DNA of 64,000 nucleotides from DATBRG01 sp036560445. Lineage in GTDB: Bacteria; Pseudomonadota; Gammaproteobacteria; Burkholderiales; Methylophilaceae. The DNA lies in contig DATBRG010000001.1 in NCBI GenBank assembly GCA_036560445.1, positions 1-64,000 on the forward strand, written 5' to 3'. Below the pieces are notes generated by a model, which saw only the letters and a program-made list of their open reading frames with translations, was not told where the DNA came from and did not search any database. Both the position numbers and the translations under genes were made by a program. This document shows, one piece after another, positions 1-8,766 of this stretch (its first letter is position 1; every line of letters begins with the position of its first letter).

Positions 1-112
1 TTTTGTCAGCCATTGCAGCTTCTTGGTCAGCAGCAGCTGATGCAATCATTGGCATAACCAATGATGCGCCAACCACTAAACCGAGAGCCAGTTTGATTTT
101 GCTCATCTCCAT
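1..112 (-). CDS. Exported protein, N-terminal fragment
   Basis: The first 37 codons of a minus-strand gene that runs off the left edge. The product starts MEMSKIKLALGLVVGASLVM and continues to an ASA-A type cleavage site around residues 25-28, a typical Sec signal peptide, so the protein is probably periplasmic. The start at 112 is chosen because a GGAG lies 7 nt upstream; the second ATG at 106 would sit directly on GGAG. Too little is visible to name a function. It is divergent from the MocR pseudogene. Confidence 0.6.
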   Translation of the reverse strand, partial: MEMSKIKLALGLVVGASLVMPMIASAAADQEAAMADK

Positions 113-274
113 TTTAAATCTCCAATTTATTTGCTGTGTTATTACCGTCTGGATTTAGGTCATCCAGGTCTGTTGCTTACGATTTGTATCAATTGTTAAG
201 CTTTAGTAAACAACAGTTCGAAGACTGTAACGAAATGTAAATGGCGGTGAATCCTCCAGATGCAACAATATAGA

Positions 275-345
275 TGGTCCAAATACACCAGGTTAAAAAA
301 TATACAGGGTCCTAGTGGTCCAGATTAATAATATTAAATGGTCCA
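275..345. promoter_or_regulatory. Cluster of TGGTCCA repeats, possible MocR operator
   Basis: Direct repeats TGGTCCA occur at 275-281, 316-322 and 339-345, with a variant GGGTCCT at 307-313. They lie in the 539-nt gap (113-651) between the divergent exported-protein gene and the MocR pseudogene. MocR regulators are known to bind direct repeats in divergent promoters, and TGGWCC-type repeats are reported for some PdxR members, so these may be its operator; this is inference. I see no other gene in the gap. Confidence 0.35.
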
Positions 346-651
346 ATTTTCTTTATGCTGAATCTGGTTTGACACGAAAACAGTTTCTACCTAATATCTT
401 CATCAGATCAGTGGTAGTGTTCCTTCTGGGATTACCCAGTCGCTCGGACCTTAAAAAAAACAATCCATTATGATGCCCGTACAAATTTCGGACCGAAAGT
501 GTACGGAGTTTTGGTTTTCTGTCCATTCCAAGTGATTACTTAAGGCCAGAAAAATGTTTAAAGCCACTATCGCCCGACCCTCTTATATATACAGCCTCAA
601 TATTTCTGCCAAGAATTAATCCTGCCCAATCACACCTCGATTGGATAGCTG

Positions 652-2124
652 ATGCTACGGTCATGGAATCTTAAATTACAACTGAACCGGACTTCTGGTA
701 CGGCTCTGTATCTGCAAATTGCCCAAAAGATTATCGACGAGATTCAACAAGGACGACTACCGCCCACTACTGTGATGCCAGGAACCAGGGATCTGGCCGA
801 TAGCCTGAGTGTAAACCGTAAGACTGTTGTCCTGACCTATGATGAGTTGATTGCGCAGGGATGGCTGGTCACAGAACATCGAAGAGGCACTTTTGTATCT
901 TCCACCCTTCCCAGTTCTTCAAGTATTACCAATGACCATAGCCCAGACCTGGTAGAAATCACTCCCCAGAACTTGTCTCATGCTGAACAACTCCAGGCAA
1001 ATCAGGTAAATCACGAAAGCGACATTATAGATTTTACTGAGGGGATGCCGGACTCCAGGCTTATACCTTTTGAAGTGCTGTCCAGAGCTTTCCGGCGTGC
1101 GCTGGTAATTGGTGTACGGAATAACCAGTTGAGATACGAGAACTCGAAGGGAAAGATCGATCTTCGTAACTCTATTGCAACCATGCTGAACATGGCGCGA
1201 GGCCTGCATATAGATGCCGACAATATTTGCCTCGTACGTGGCAGCCAAATGGGGATATTCGTTGCAGCCAGGGTGCTGACCAAACCCAATGACTATGTTG
1301 CCTTTGAAAACCTGAGCTATACATCGGCTCGGGATGCATTCAAATCCTGCGGTGCACGGATTCTGAATGTGGAAATTGACCGCTATGGAATCAAAGTGGA
1401 TGAGCTTGAAAGGCTATGCAAGTTGCATCCGATTCGTGCTGTGTTTGTCACACCCCAGCACCAGTATCCGACATCCGCGATTATGTCAGCCAGTCGCAGA
1501 AAAGAGCTTCTAAGGCTGGCTAATATCTACGATTTTAAGATTCTGGAAGATGACCATGATCATGAGTTTCATTTCACAGACAACCCTGCATTCCCACTTG
1601 CAAGTGACGATAGGTCAGACCGCGTTATCTACATCGGCTCATTGTCAAAAATCCTGGCTCCCGGATTAAGAATCGGCTATTTGGTGGCATCACCAGCTTT
1701 TGCCGACAAGTGCGCTGCTGATGTCATGCTCATAGATCGTTAGGGTAATGGTTCGGTCGAGCTTGCAGTATCTGACTTAATGGATTCGGGTGAACTTCGC
1801 AGGCATATCCTGCGGGCATCCAAAGTCTATACGGAACGCAGAGATATCCTGAAAGACCTAATTAACAAAGAGTTAGGCGCATGGGTCGATTTTGACCTCC
1901 CCGAAGGCGGCTTGGCGTTCTGGTTAAGATTGAAGAGCTCCATAAAGATGAAAGTCTTCAATAAACATGCGCTATTTGAAAAAGTACACTTCTCTCCTGG
2001 CTCCTTGTTCTCAGAAGACGCTCAAGAGATCAACGCCATCAGACTGGGTTTTGCCAGCTTAAATATAAAAGAATTGATTGAAGGAATACAACGCATCAAA
2101 AGGGCATTGATCAAATCCTCATAG
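652..2124 (+). pseudogene. MocR/PdxR-type regulator interrupted by an amber codon
   Basis: GntR-family MocR regulator: N-terminal winged helix (LNRTSGTALYLQIAQKIIDE, then NRKTVVLTYDELIAQGWL) joined to a fold-type I aminotransferase-like domain with the PLP-lysine region YIGSLSKILAPGLRIGYL. Such proteins usually control vitamin B6, GABA or amine genes. The frame is open from 652 to a TAG at 1741-1743 and then stays open in the same frame to 2124, 490 codons in all, a normal MocR length. The stop falls in the family motif DRQG, where a CAG glutamine would be expected. It is therefore a one-base nonsense lesion with no other damage seen: a recent pseudogene, a sequencing error or a suppressed codon. 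An ATG at 1780 could give only a C-terminal fragment. Confidence 0.85.
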
Positions 2125-2246
2125 GCTCTGATTTAGATCAATCAAGAAGCGATTTCAAGCATTAAATTCAACACAGATACATCATGAAGATGTAGATTAA
2201 ATCCTGAACGACACTGAGTTCAAAACTCAATTAGAAAGGGATAGGC

Positions 2247-3608
2247 ATGCAACTACAGTTTCTCGGTGCTACCGGAACAGTCACTGGCTCAAAATATCTG
2301 CTACAAACCAAGTCTAGAAATATTCTAGTTGATTGTGGCCTATTTCAGGGATTCAAACAGCTAAGGTTACGTAACTGGCAGCCATTACCGTTCAGCGCCA
2401 AAAAGCTGGATGCAGTCATCCTGACACATGCACATATCGACCATAGCGGATACTTACCATTACTTGCGAAGAACGGCTTCAATGGGCCGGTATATTGCAC
2501 TTCTGCTACACGTGATCTATGCGAAATATTATTACTCGATAGTGCAAAACTGCAGGAAGAAGAGGCCGAATATGCAAACCGCCATACCTTTTCTAAACAC
2601 AAGCCAGCCTTACCACTCTATACCCGTGATGACGCCGCTTACAGCCTGCAACTTCTGAAACCCACCGAGTATGGTAAAGAAATCCGTCTGGATGATGACC
2701 TGAGTTTCCACTTGTTACCATCGGGTCATATTCTTGGCTCAGCTTTTATCTGCATTAATAACGCCGGGACTTCTGTCGTGTTCTCCGGCGACCTTGGTCG
2801 CCAACATGATCTGGTGATGAAGGCCCCAGCCATTATCGAAAATGCCGATTACCTGCTGATCGAATCAACTTATGGGAATAGGTCACATGACCTTGCCGAC
2901 CCATTAGAACTATTGGGTAACATTATTAATCGGACTATCCAGCGTGGTGGCAAGGTGGTCATCCCCACCTTTGCCGTAGGCCGCGCTCAATCCCTGCTGC
3001 ATTGTATTCACCTGCTCAAGAAGAATGGCGTCATCCCGCAAAGTTTACCGGTATATCTGAATAGCCCTATGGCTGAGGAAGCAACCGCTATTTTTGATAA
3101 TCACCCGGGGGAATATCGACTGACTGCTGAACAATCTGCAGCCATGTGCCGTACAGCGCATATCGTCACTAGTGTAGAGGAATCAAAGCAGCTCAACCGA
3201 CGAAAAGGGCCGATGATTATCCTTGCTGGTAGTGGCATGGCAACCGGAGGGCGCATTGTGCATCACCTTAAGGAAGTTGCCCCGGATGCGCGCAACACCA
3301 TCCTTTTTTCAGGCTTTCAGGCCGGAGGGACGCGCGGTGCCGCCATGCTGGATGGAGCCCGTGAGATCAAAATCCACGGCGAATACATTCCAGTTAGAGC
3401 CGAAATCGCTTTAATCAATAATCTATCCGCGCATGCTGATGCCAGCGAAATCATCACATGGCTTCAGCATTTCCAGAAAGCACCGCGACAGACCTTTATT
3501 ACTCATGGCGAACCCATCGCGGCTGATGCATTACGCATGCGCATTACTGAGCAACTTGGCTGGCAAAGCTATATTCCAGATTATCTGGAAACAGTAACCC
3601 TGAGCTGA
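2247..3608 (+). CDS. Beta-CASP metallo-beta-lactamase-fold RNase
   Basis: A 453-residue protein of the CPSF73/Ysh1-like bacterial family (COG1236), expected to be a zinc-dependent RNA-processing nuclease in the cytoplasm. The MBL domain opens with FLGATGTVTGSKYLL; the zinc motif HAHIDH is at residues 61-66, followed by SGHILGSA and FSGDLG. The beta-CASP part carries AGSGMATGGRIVHHL, and the closing motifs are NNLSAHAD and THGEP. Catalytic residues look complete. A GAAAGGGAT purine stretch lies shortly before the ATG. It stands alone, tail to tail with the ammonium transporter gene. The natural RNA substrate cannot be inferred. Confidence 0.9.
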   Translation: MQLQFLGATGTVTGSKYLLQTKSRNILVDCGLFQGFKQLRLRNWQPLPFSAKKLDAVILTHAHIDHSGYLPLLAKNGFNGPVYCTSATRDLCEILLLDSAKLQEEEAEYANRHTFSKHKPALPLYTRDDAAYSLQLLKPTEYGKEIRLDDDLSFHLLPSGHILGSAFICINNAGTSVVFSGDLGRQHDLVMKAPAIIENADYLLIESTYGNRSHDLADPLELLGNIINRTIQRGGKVVIPTFAVGRAQSLLHCIHLLKKNGVIPQSLPVYLNSPMAEEATAIFDNHPGEYRLTAEQSAAMCRTAHIVTSVEESKQLNRRKGPMIILAGSGMATGGRIVHHLKEVAPDARNTILFSGFQAGGTRGAAMLDGAREIKIHGEYIPVRAEIALINNLSAHADASEIITWLQHFQKAPRQTFITHGEPIAADALRMRITEQLGWQSYIPDYLETVTLS

Positions 3609-3638
3609 CCCAGTAAATAAAGTCAGCAAACCCAGTCA

Positions 3639-4847
3639 TTATTCGTCCGAGCTGGTTCCCAGGTTCGGTGTAGCCGCAATCTTGTGGATTGAGAGGTCAG
3701 CGCCGAGATATTCGTCCTCAGCATCCATACGAATACCAAGTAAAGTTTTAAGCAGCCCATAGACAATCAAACCTCCGGCAAATGCAATCGAGAGGCCCAG
3801 CAGAGTGCCCATCAACTGCGACATGAAGCTAACGCCGCCCATGCCGCCCAGCGCCTTGGCCCCGAAGATACCCGCGGCAATACCACCCCATGCGCCACAA
3901 AGCCCATGCAAAGGCCATACACCAAGCACGTCATCAATTTTCCAACGGTTTTGCGTAAGGGTAAAAGCCCAGACGAACAAGGCACCGGCGACTAAACCTG
4001 TGACTAGCGCGCCTAATGGGTGCATCACATCCGAACCCGCACAAATCGCCACCAGCCCGGCCAGCGGGCCATTGTGTACAAAGCCGGGGTCATTCTTACC
4101 CATCACCAAGGCTGCCAGAGTACCGCCGACCAGTGCCATCAGTGAGTTAAGTGCAACCAAACCAGTAACAGCCGCGATAGTCTGTGCGGACATCACGTTA
4201 AACCCGAACCAGCCAACAGTTAGTATCCATGCGCCCAAAGCGAGGAATGGAATATTTGAAGGCGGAAATGCATGCAAACGGCCATCCTTGCTGTAGCGCC
4301 CTGCACGAGCGCCCAATAAGAGCACGGCTGCCAGCGCTATCCAGCCGCCCATTGCATGTACCACAACAGAACCGGCAAAATCGTGGAACTTCGCGCCAAA
4401 ACTGGCATTTAGCCAATCCTGAATCCCGTAATGATTATTCCAGGCGATGCCTTCAAAAAATGGATAAACGAACCCGACAAGTAGAAAAGTAGCAGCTAAC
4501 TGCGGATTAAACTTGGCACGTTCAGCAATGCCGCCAGAGACGATAGCAGGAATAGCTGCCGCAAATGTCAGCAGGAAAAAGAATTTAACCAGCTCATAGC
4601 CATTTTTAGCAGACAGCACATCGGCGCCTTGTAAAAACCCTACGCCATAGGCAATGCTGTAACCAATAAAAAAATAGGCAATAGTGGAAACAGAAAAGTC
4701 CACCATGATCTTGACCAGTGCATTCACCTGATTTTTACGCCTTACAGTCCCAACCTCTAAAAACGCAAAACCAGCATGCATAGCTAGCACCATAATGGCG
4801 CCTAATAATATGAATAAGACATCACTGGCTGATTGAAGTGACTCCAT
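3639..4847 (-). CDS. amtB: Ammonium transporter (Amt family)
   Basis: Inner-membrane ammonium channel of 402 residues with the usual multi-pass hydrophobic profile. The pore twin histidines are visible in VVHAMGGW and WPLHGLCGAWGG, and the family aspartate region in FHDFAGSVVVH. It begins MESLQSASDVLFILLGAIMV without the cleavable signal sequence of E. coli AmtB, and ends in a short charged cytoplasmic tail. The PII gene glnK, often the partner of amtB, is not adjacent. Upstream there is a good sigma54 promoter and two NtrC-like palindromes, which point to induction under nitrogen limitation. The gene converges on the beta-CASP nuclease gene. Confidence 0.93.
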   Translation of the reverse strand: MESLQSASDVLFILLGAIMVLAMHAGFAFLEVGTVRRKNQVNALVKIMVDFSVSTIAYFFIGYSIAYGVGFLQGADVLSAKNGYELVKFFFLLTFAAAIPAIVSGGIAERAKFNPQLAATFLLVGFVYPFFEGIAWNNHYGIQDWLNASFGAKFHDFAGSVVVHAMGGWIALAAVLLLGARAGRYSKDGRLHAFPPSNIPFLALGAWILTVGWFGFNVMSAQTIAAVTGLVALNSLMALVGGTLAALVMGKNDPGFVHNGPLAGLVAICAGSDVMHPLGALVTGLVAGALFVWAFTLTQNRWKIDDVLGVWPLHGLCGAWGGIAAGIFGAKALGGMGGVSFMSQLMGTLLGLSIAFAGGLIVYGLLKTLLGIRMDAEDEYLGADLSIHKIAATPNLGTSSDE

Positions 4848-4887
4848 TTTTGCTCGCTCCCCCGAAATTTAAATCCGCGAAAATGCA

Positions 4888-4902
4888 GCAAGAAGCGCAC
4901 CA
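4888..4902 (-). promoter_or_regulatory. Sigma54 promoter of the ammonium transporter gene
   Basis: On the minus strand TGGTGCGCTTCTTGC gives the obligatory GG-N10-GC arrangement and agrees with the consensus TGGCACG-N4-TTGC except for TG in place of CA. Transcription would start near 4875, about 28 nt before the ATG at 4847. The assignment is supported by the enhancer-like sites farther upstream. Confidence 0.7.
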
Positions 4903-4954
4903 GAAATCAATATATTGTTTCATATAAGATTTTTTCGGATGGGTGTTTCAATAA

Positions 4955-5001
4955 TGCACATTTATTGTGCTTACTTTAGTGCATTGCACTTTTATAGTGC
5001 A
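4955..5001. promoter_or_regulatory. Paired NtrC-like enhancer palindromes
   Basis: TGCACATTTATTGTGC (4955-4970) and TGCACTTTTATAGTGCA (4985-5001) both fit the NtrC site pattern GCAC-N7-GTGC. Their starts are 30 bp apart, close to three helical turns. They lie about 90 and 120 bp upstream of the predicted amtB transcription start, the usual enhancer position. A third palindrome, AGTGCATTGCACT, bridges them at 4978-4990. Confidence 0.7.
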
Positions 5002-5006
5002 TATTG

Positions 5007-6275
5007 TTATTTGGGGATTACAAATATCGGTGTTAATTCCTGCTGAAGTTTGTCTCGATCAAGCGCTTTTTCCCAATGGGAGACAACTACAGTAGCCACG
5101 CCATTGCCAATAAAATTGGTCAGAGCGCGTGCCTCCGACATAAAACGGTCTATGCCAAGAATCAGCGCGAGACCAGCGACGGGAATGGAAGGCACTACTG
5201 CTAATGTAGCTGCCAGTGCAATAAAGCCCGCCCCAGTCACACCTGAAGCGCCTTTGGAAGTGAGCATGGCGACCACCAGAAGCGATAGCTGTTGCGTAAG
5301 GCTTAATTCGATATTCAGGGCTTGCGCGACAAAAATAGCCGCCATCGTCATATAGATATTCGTACCGTCAAGATTGAATGAATAGCCTGACGGCACTACC
5401 AGCCCAACTACAGATTTGGCACACCCCAAGCGTTCAAGCTTGTTCATCAGGGGTACCAACGCTGATTCTGAGGAGGATGTACCAAGTACGATCAATAACT
5501 CATCCTTGATATAGATGAGAAACCGGAAAATACTGAACCCCATCCAACTTGCGATAAGACCTAGTACGATAAATATGAACAGGAAGCAGCTGAGATAGAA
5601 ACTGCCCATAAGAGCAAGCAAGGGCTTGAGCGCAGCGACCCCATATTTGCCAATAGTAAAAGCCATGGCGCCACCAGCCCCAATCGGCGCCAGCTTCATG
5701 ATGACATTCATCATGGCAAAGAATATATGCGAGCATTGCTCGATAAAATCATGCACGGCGTTACCGCGTTGCCCCATTTGCATCAAGGCATAGCCAAAAA
5801 GAATGGCTATTAAAAGAACCTGTAGCAGGCTACCTTCAGCGGTAAAGGCATCTGTAAATGTTTTGGGGATGATATGCAGAATAAAGTCGACTGTGCTTTG
5901 TTCAGAGGCCTGCTTTGCATACGTTTGCACCGCTTTGGCATCCAGCGTTGCTGGATCGACGTTAAACCCTTGCCCCGGTTTTAACAGATTCACTACTAGT
6001 AAGCCTATGGCTAGCGCTAGCGATGACACCAGCTCAAAATAAATCAGTGCCTTACCGCCTACCGTGCCGACTTTCTTGATGCTGCCGGCACCTGTGATAC
6101 CAAGCACCACCGTACAGAAAATAACGGGGCCAATCAGCATTTTTATCAGGGCAATAAACCCATCCCCCAGGGGCTTAAGCTTAACTGCGGCCTCAGGCAT
6201 CAGATATCCGAATACTCCACCAGCCAATATTGCCAGGATGACCCAGAAATACAGCTCTCCCGATAGTTTTTTCAT
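5007..6275 (-). CDS. dctA: C4-dicarboxylate:cation symporter DctA
   Basis: Inner-membrane importer of succinate, fumarate and malate in the DAACS family. The 422-residue form starting MKKLSGELYFWVILAILAGG lines up end to end with E. coli DctA (428 residues). Visible family motifs are GTSSSESALVPLMNKLERLG in the hairpin region, SGYSFNLDGTNIYMTMA and ILGIDRFMSEARALTN. An upstream in-frame ATG at 6323 exists, but 6275 is preferred because it has an AGAAAAGG-like site and fits the family N-terminus. I find no DctB/DctD regulators and no clear sigma54 site upstream. The NtrC-like sites of amtB lie just past its stop codon. Confidence 0.93.
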   Translation of the reverse strand: MKKLSGELYFWVILAILAGGVFGYLMPEAAVKLKPLGDGFIALIKMLIGPVIFCTVVLGITGAGSIKKVGTVGGKALIYFELVSSLALAIGLLVVNLLKPGQGFNVDPATLDAKAVQTYAKQASEQSTVDFILHIIPKTFTDAFTAEGSLLQVLLIAILFGYALMQMGQRGNAVHDFIEQCSHIFFAMMNVIMKLAPIGAGGAMAFTIGKYGVAALKPLLALMGSFYLSCFLFIFIVLGLIASWMGFSIFRFLIYIKDELLIVLGTSSSESALVPLMNKLERLGCAKSVVGLVVPSGYSFNLDGTNIYMTMAAIFVAQALNIELSLTQQLSLLVVAMLTSKGASGVTGAGFIALAATLAVVPSIPVAGLALILGIDRFMSEARALTNFIGNGVATVVVSHWEKALDRDKLQQELTPIFVIPK

Positions 6276-6418
6276 GATCGAGTACCTTTTCTGGTTATTC
6301 TGTCGATACATTGAAATTAACATAATTCTGATATTTTAATTCCATAGTTTCAGGCATTTGTCTTTACACGGTACACAAAATTAATGCACCATCAAATAAG
6401 TTTTCCGGAGGAAGTGCA

Positions 6419-7909
6419 ATGTTTGAATCGGCCGAACTTGGGCATCAAATTACCAAAGATGTATACAAGCAGGAACTGCCAGCATTGCGAGAAGCCTTAC
6501 TGGACGCCCAGTACGATCTGGCCCAGGCCAAGAAATTTCCAGTCATCATACTGATTGCTGGCGTAGATGGCGCTGGTAAAGGTGAAACCGCGAATCTACT
6601 GAACGAGTGGATGGACCCTCGCCACATCAGAACCCACGCTTTTGCCGCGCCCACCCCTGAAGAACTGGCCAAGCCACCCATGTGGCGTTTCTGGCAGGCG
6701 CTACCGCCCAAAGGTGAAATCGGCATTTTTTTCGGCTCTTGGTATACCGACCCTATCGTGCGCAGGTGTTACGGCCAGATCAAGAAAAATACGCTCGACA
6801 TTGCACTGGAAGAAATCGTACGTTTTGAAAGAATGCTCACCGACGAGGGTGCGCTAGTCATCAAGCTCTGGTTCCATTTGTCCAAGGAAAAACAGAAAGT
6901 ACGCATTAAAAGCCTGATGAAAAACCCCAAGACTCGTTGGAGAGTCACTGAGCAGGATCTGCGGCACCTCAAGCTCTATGAAAAATTCCGTAACATCTCT
7001 GGCCATGTGCTCAGCGAGACGAGCACAGCGAATGCTCCATGGATAGTGATTGAAGGCTTCGATGCGAATTACCGCAACCTGACCAGTGGCAAATACATTC
7101 TGGAAGCCATCAGAAAAAGTCTTTCCACAACTGAGAAAAAACCTCGTAAAGCTGCTGCCCCGCCTTTACTCAAGCCGCTGGATAATCTACAGATACTCTC
7201 TACCCTGGATTTGAATAAAACTCTGGAGAAAGACAGCTACGAGAAGCTGCTGGAAAAATATCAGCGCAAGCTCAATTTATTAACCCGTCACGCCAGCTTC
7301 AGGAATATCTCCACCATTGTTGCATTTGAAGGCGCAGATGCAGCCGGCAAGGGCGGCAGCATAAGGCGCATCACAGAGGCGGTGGATGCACGAATCTATA
7401 CCATCATCCCGATTGCTGCACCAACCGAAGAAGAGCGAGCACAGCCCTATCTGTGGCGTTTCTGGCGCCACATTCCATCCAAAGGCCGGCTAACGATATT
7501 CGATAGGACATGGTATGGCCGCGTACTTGTGGAGCGTGTGGAAGGTTTCTGTACCGAACAGGACTGGATGCGGGCCTACGCTGAGATCAATGATTTTGAA
7601 GAACAGCTTTCGCAAAACAACGTACTGCTGCTCAAATTCTGGCTGCAAATCAGCCCGGAAGAACAATTACGCCGCTTTGAAGAACGCCAGCAGATATCTT
7701 TCAAGCGCTACAAAATTACTGATGAAGATTGGCGCAACCGCAAAAAATGGAATGATTACCAGACTGCTGCTTGCGACATGATAGACCGCACTAGCACGGA
7801 TGAATGCCCGTGGGTCTTAGTTGAAGCCAATGACAAGGATTACGCGCGCATTAAGATACTGCATGAAATCTGTGAACGGCTGGAACAAAAACTGGATAAA
7901 AAATCTTAG
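6419..7909 (+). CDS. pap: Polyphosphate:AMP phosphotransferase, two PPK2 domains
   Basis: A 496-residue tandem PPK2 protein, the class that makes ADP from AMP and polyphosphate. Domain 1 spans about residues 10-235 with Walker A GVDGAGKGET; domain 2 about 265-490 with GADAAGKGGS. The family motif FDRTWYGRVLVERV is intact only in domain 2; the matching place in domain 1 reads FFGSWYTDPIV. This suggests that catalysis sits in the C-terminal domain and the first is structural or regulatory. A strong GGAGGA site precedes the ATG. The last codons overlap by 4 bp the convergent unknown gene. Confidence 0.9.
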   Translation: MFESAELGHQITKDVYKQELPALREALLDAQYDLAQAKKFPVIILIAGVDGAGKGETANLLNEWMDPRHIRTHAFAAPTPEELAKPPMWRFWQALPPKGEIGIFFGSWYTDPIVRRCYGQIKKNTLDIALEEIVRFERMLTDEGALVIKLWFHLSKEKQKVRIKSLMKNPKTRWRVTEQDLRHLKLYEKFRNISGHVLSETSTANAPWIVIEGFDANYRNLTSGKYILEAIRKSLSTTEKKPRKAAAPPLLKPLDNLQILSTLDLNKTLEKDSYEKLLEKYQRKLNLLTRHASFRNISTIVAFEGADAAGKGGSIRRITEAVDARIYTIIPIAAPTEEERAQPYLWRFWRHIPSKGRLTIFDRTWYGRVLVERVEGFCTEQDWMRAYAEINDFEEQLSQNNVLLLKFWLQISPEEQLRRFEERQQISFKRYKITDEDWRNRKKWNDYQTAACDMIDRTSTDECPWVLVEANDKDYARIKILHEICERLEQKLDKKS

Positions 7910-8577
7910 AGAGAATTACCAGTAGCTTCAGTAAGAATATAGTTGGCAGCATCTGGGTCGCCAATCCAAAAATAGTAGAATTCACGTACCACCGCCAGGA
8001 ACAAGCGCCTTGTCTCTTTCATGCCGAATAGAGGCACCGTTGAATCCACCGCAATGCGGTAAATCTTGTGGTTCTTCTCCGGGGCGTCACGCAAGCGCAC
8101 CAGAAGCAATTTCACTAGTTTAACGCGAGTATCGACAAACGCCTGCTGAGCACCCTCTTGACGCAGAGCCAGCGTATAGGCCTTGATCGGCCAGGTTTCG
8201 GAAACAGAGAATTGTTCCTTGTCCAGCATCTGCCACAAGGTTTTAAGATTGGCTTCTAACGGTTGCCAGTGTATAGGCTCAAGCTCAAAAGCCTCTTCAG
8301 CGTTCAACTGGGCAATCGCCTTGATATCTTTAGTCCAAAAAGGGAAATACTCACGCGCAACTGCCAGGCTAAAAGGCCATTCGGCCTTATCCATGGTATC
8401 CAGCAGATTCTCTACCGCATCACGGTAATGAAAGCCATCGCTGGGCTTGCCAGCGATATCTGGCGCCAGCTTGGCCAAGAACTTTTCCCGCTTTTTTAAA
8501 CTTTCGCTGCTTGCCCCCTTAACCTGCAGGAGCTTCAGGTAGGCACTGAGCGCTTCTTGTTCGCGATTTTCATTCAT
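7906..8577 (-). CDS. Conserved-looking hypothetical protein
   Basis: A 223-residue soluble, helix-rich protein that I do not recognise. It has no signal peptide, membrane segment or known catalytic motif. The sequence holds two similar aromatic patches, AREYFPFWTKD near residue 75 and VREFYYFWIGDPDAANY near the C-terminus, which may be an internal repeat of a helical unit. It ends inside the last codons of pap on the opposite strand. Codon use is like its neighbours and the frame is clean over 670 nt, so it is probably a real gene. Confidence 0.7.
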   Translation of the reverse strand: MNENREQEALSAYLKLLQVKGASSESLKKREKFLAKLAPDIAGKPSDGFHYRDAVENLLDTMDKAEWPFSLAVAREYFPFWTKDIKAIAQLNAEEAFELEPIHWQPLEANLKTLWQMLDKEQFSVSETWPIKAYTLALRQEGAQQAFVDTRVKLVKLLLVRLRDAPEKNHKIYRIAVDSTVPLFGMKETRRLFLAVVREFYYFWIGDPDAANYILTEATGNSL

Positions 8578-8766
8578 ATTTTGGAATAATGAGAGCCCAA
8601 ATTGCTAATCTCCTCGGGAGCACTATAACCGATAAATCCGCTCCAAGTACAACCCCTAAATTACCACCTCCACGAAATCTCGACATCATAAGTTGTCGCT
8701 AAATCCCATCATGATTTAAGATGTGGCATCACCATATCAACCAGCCACCCAACGGAGCAATTAAGC

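Noticed and set aside
1780..2124. A separate 114-residue aminotransferase-like gene
   Set aside because: It is in the same frame as the upstream MocR sequence and continues its domain after one TAG, so it is the second half of the broken gene.
3805..4492. Plus-strand open frames opposite the ammonium transporter
   Set aside because: They lie fully within amtB on the other strand and their products show no family features.
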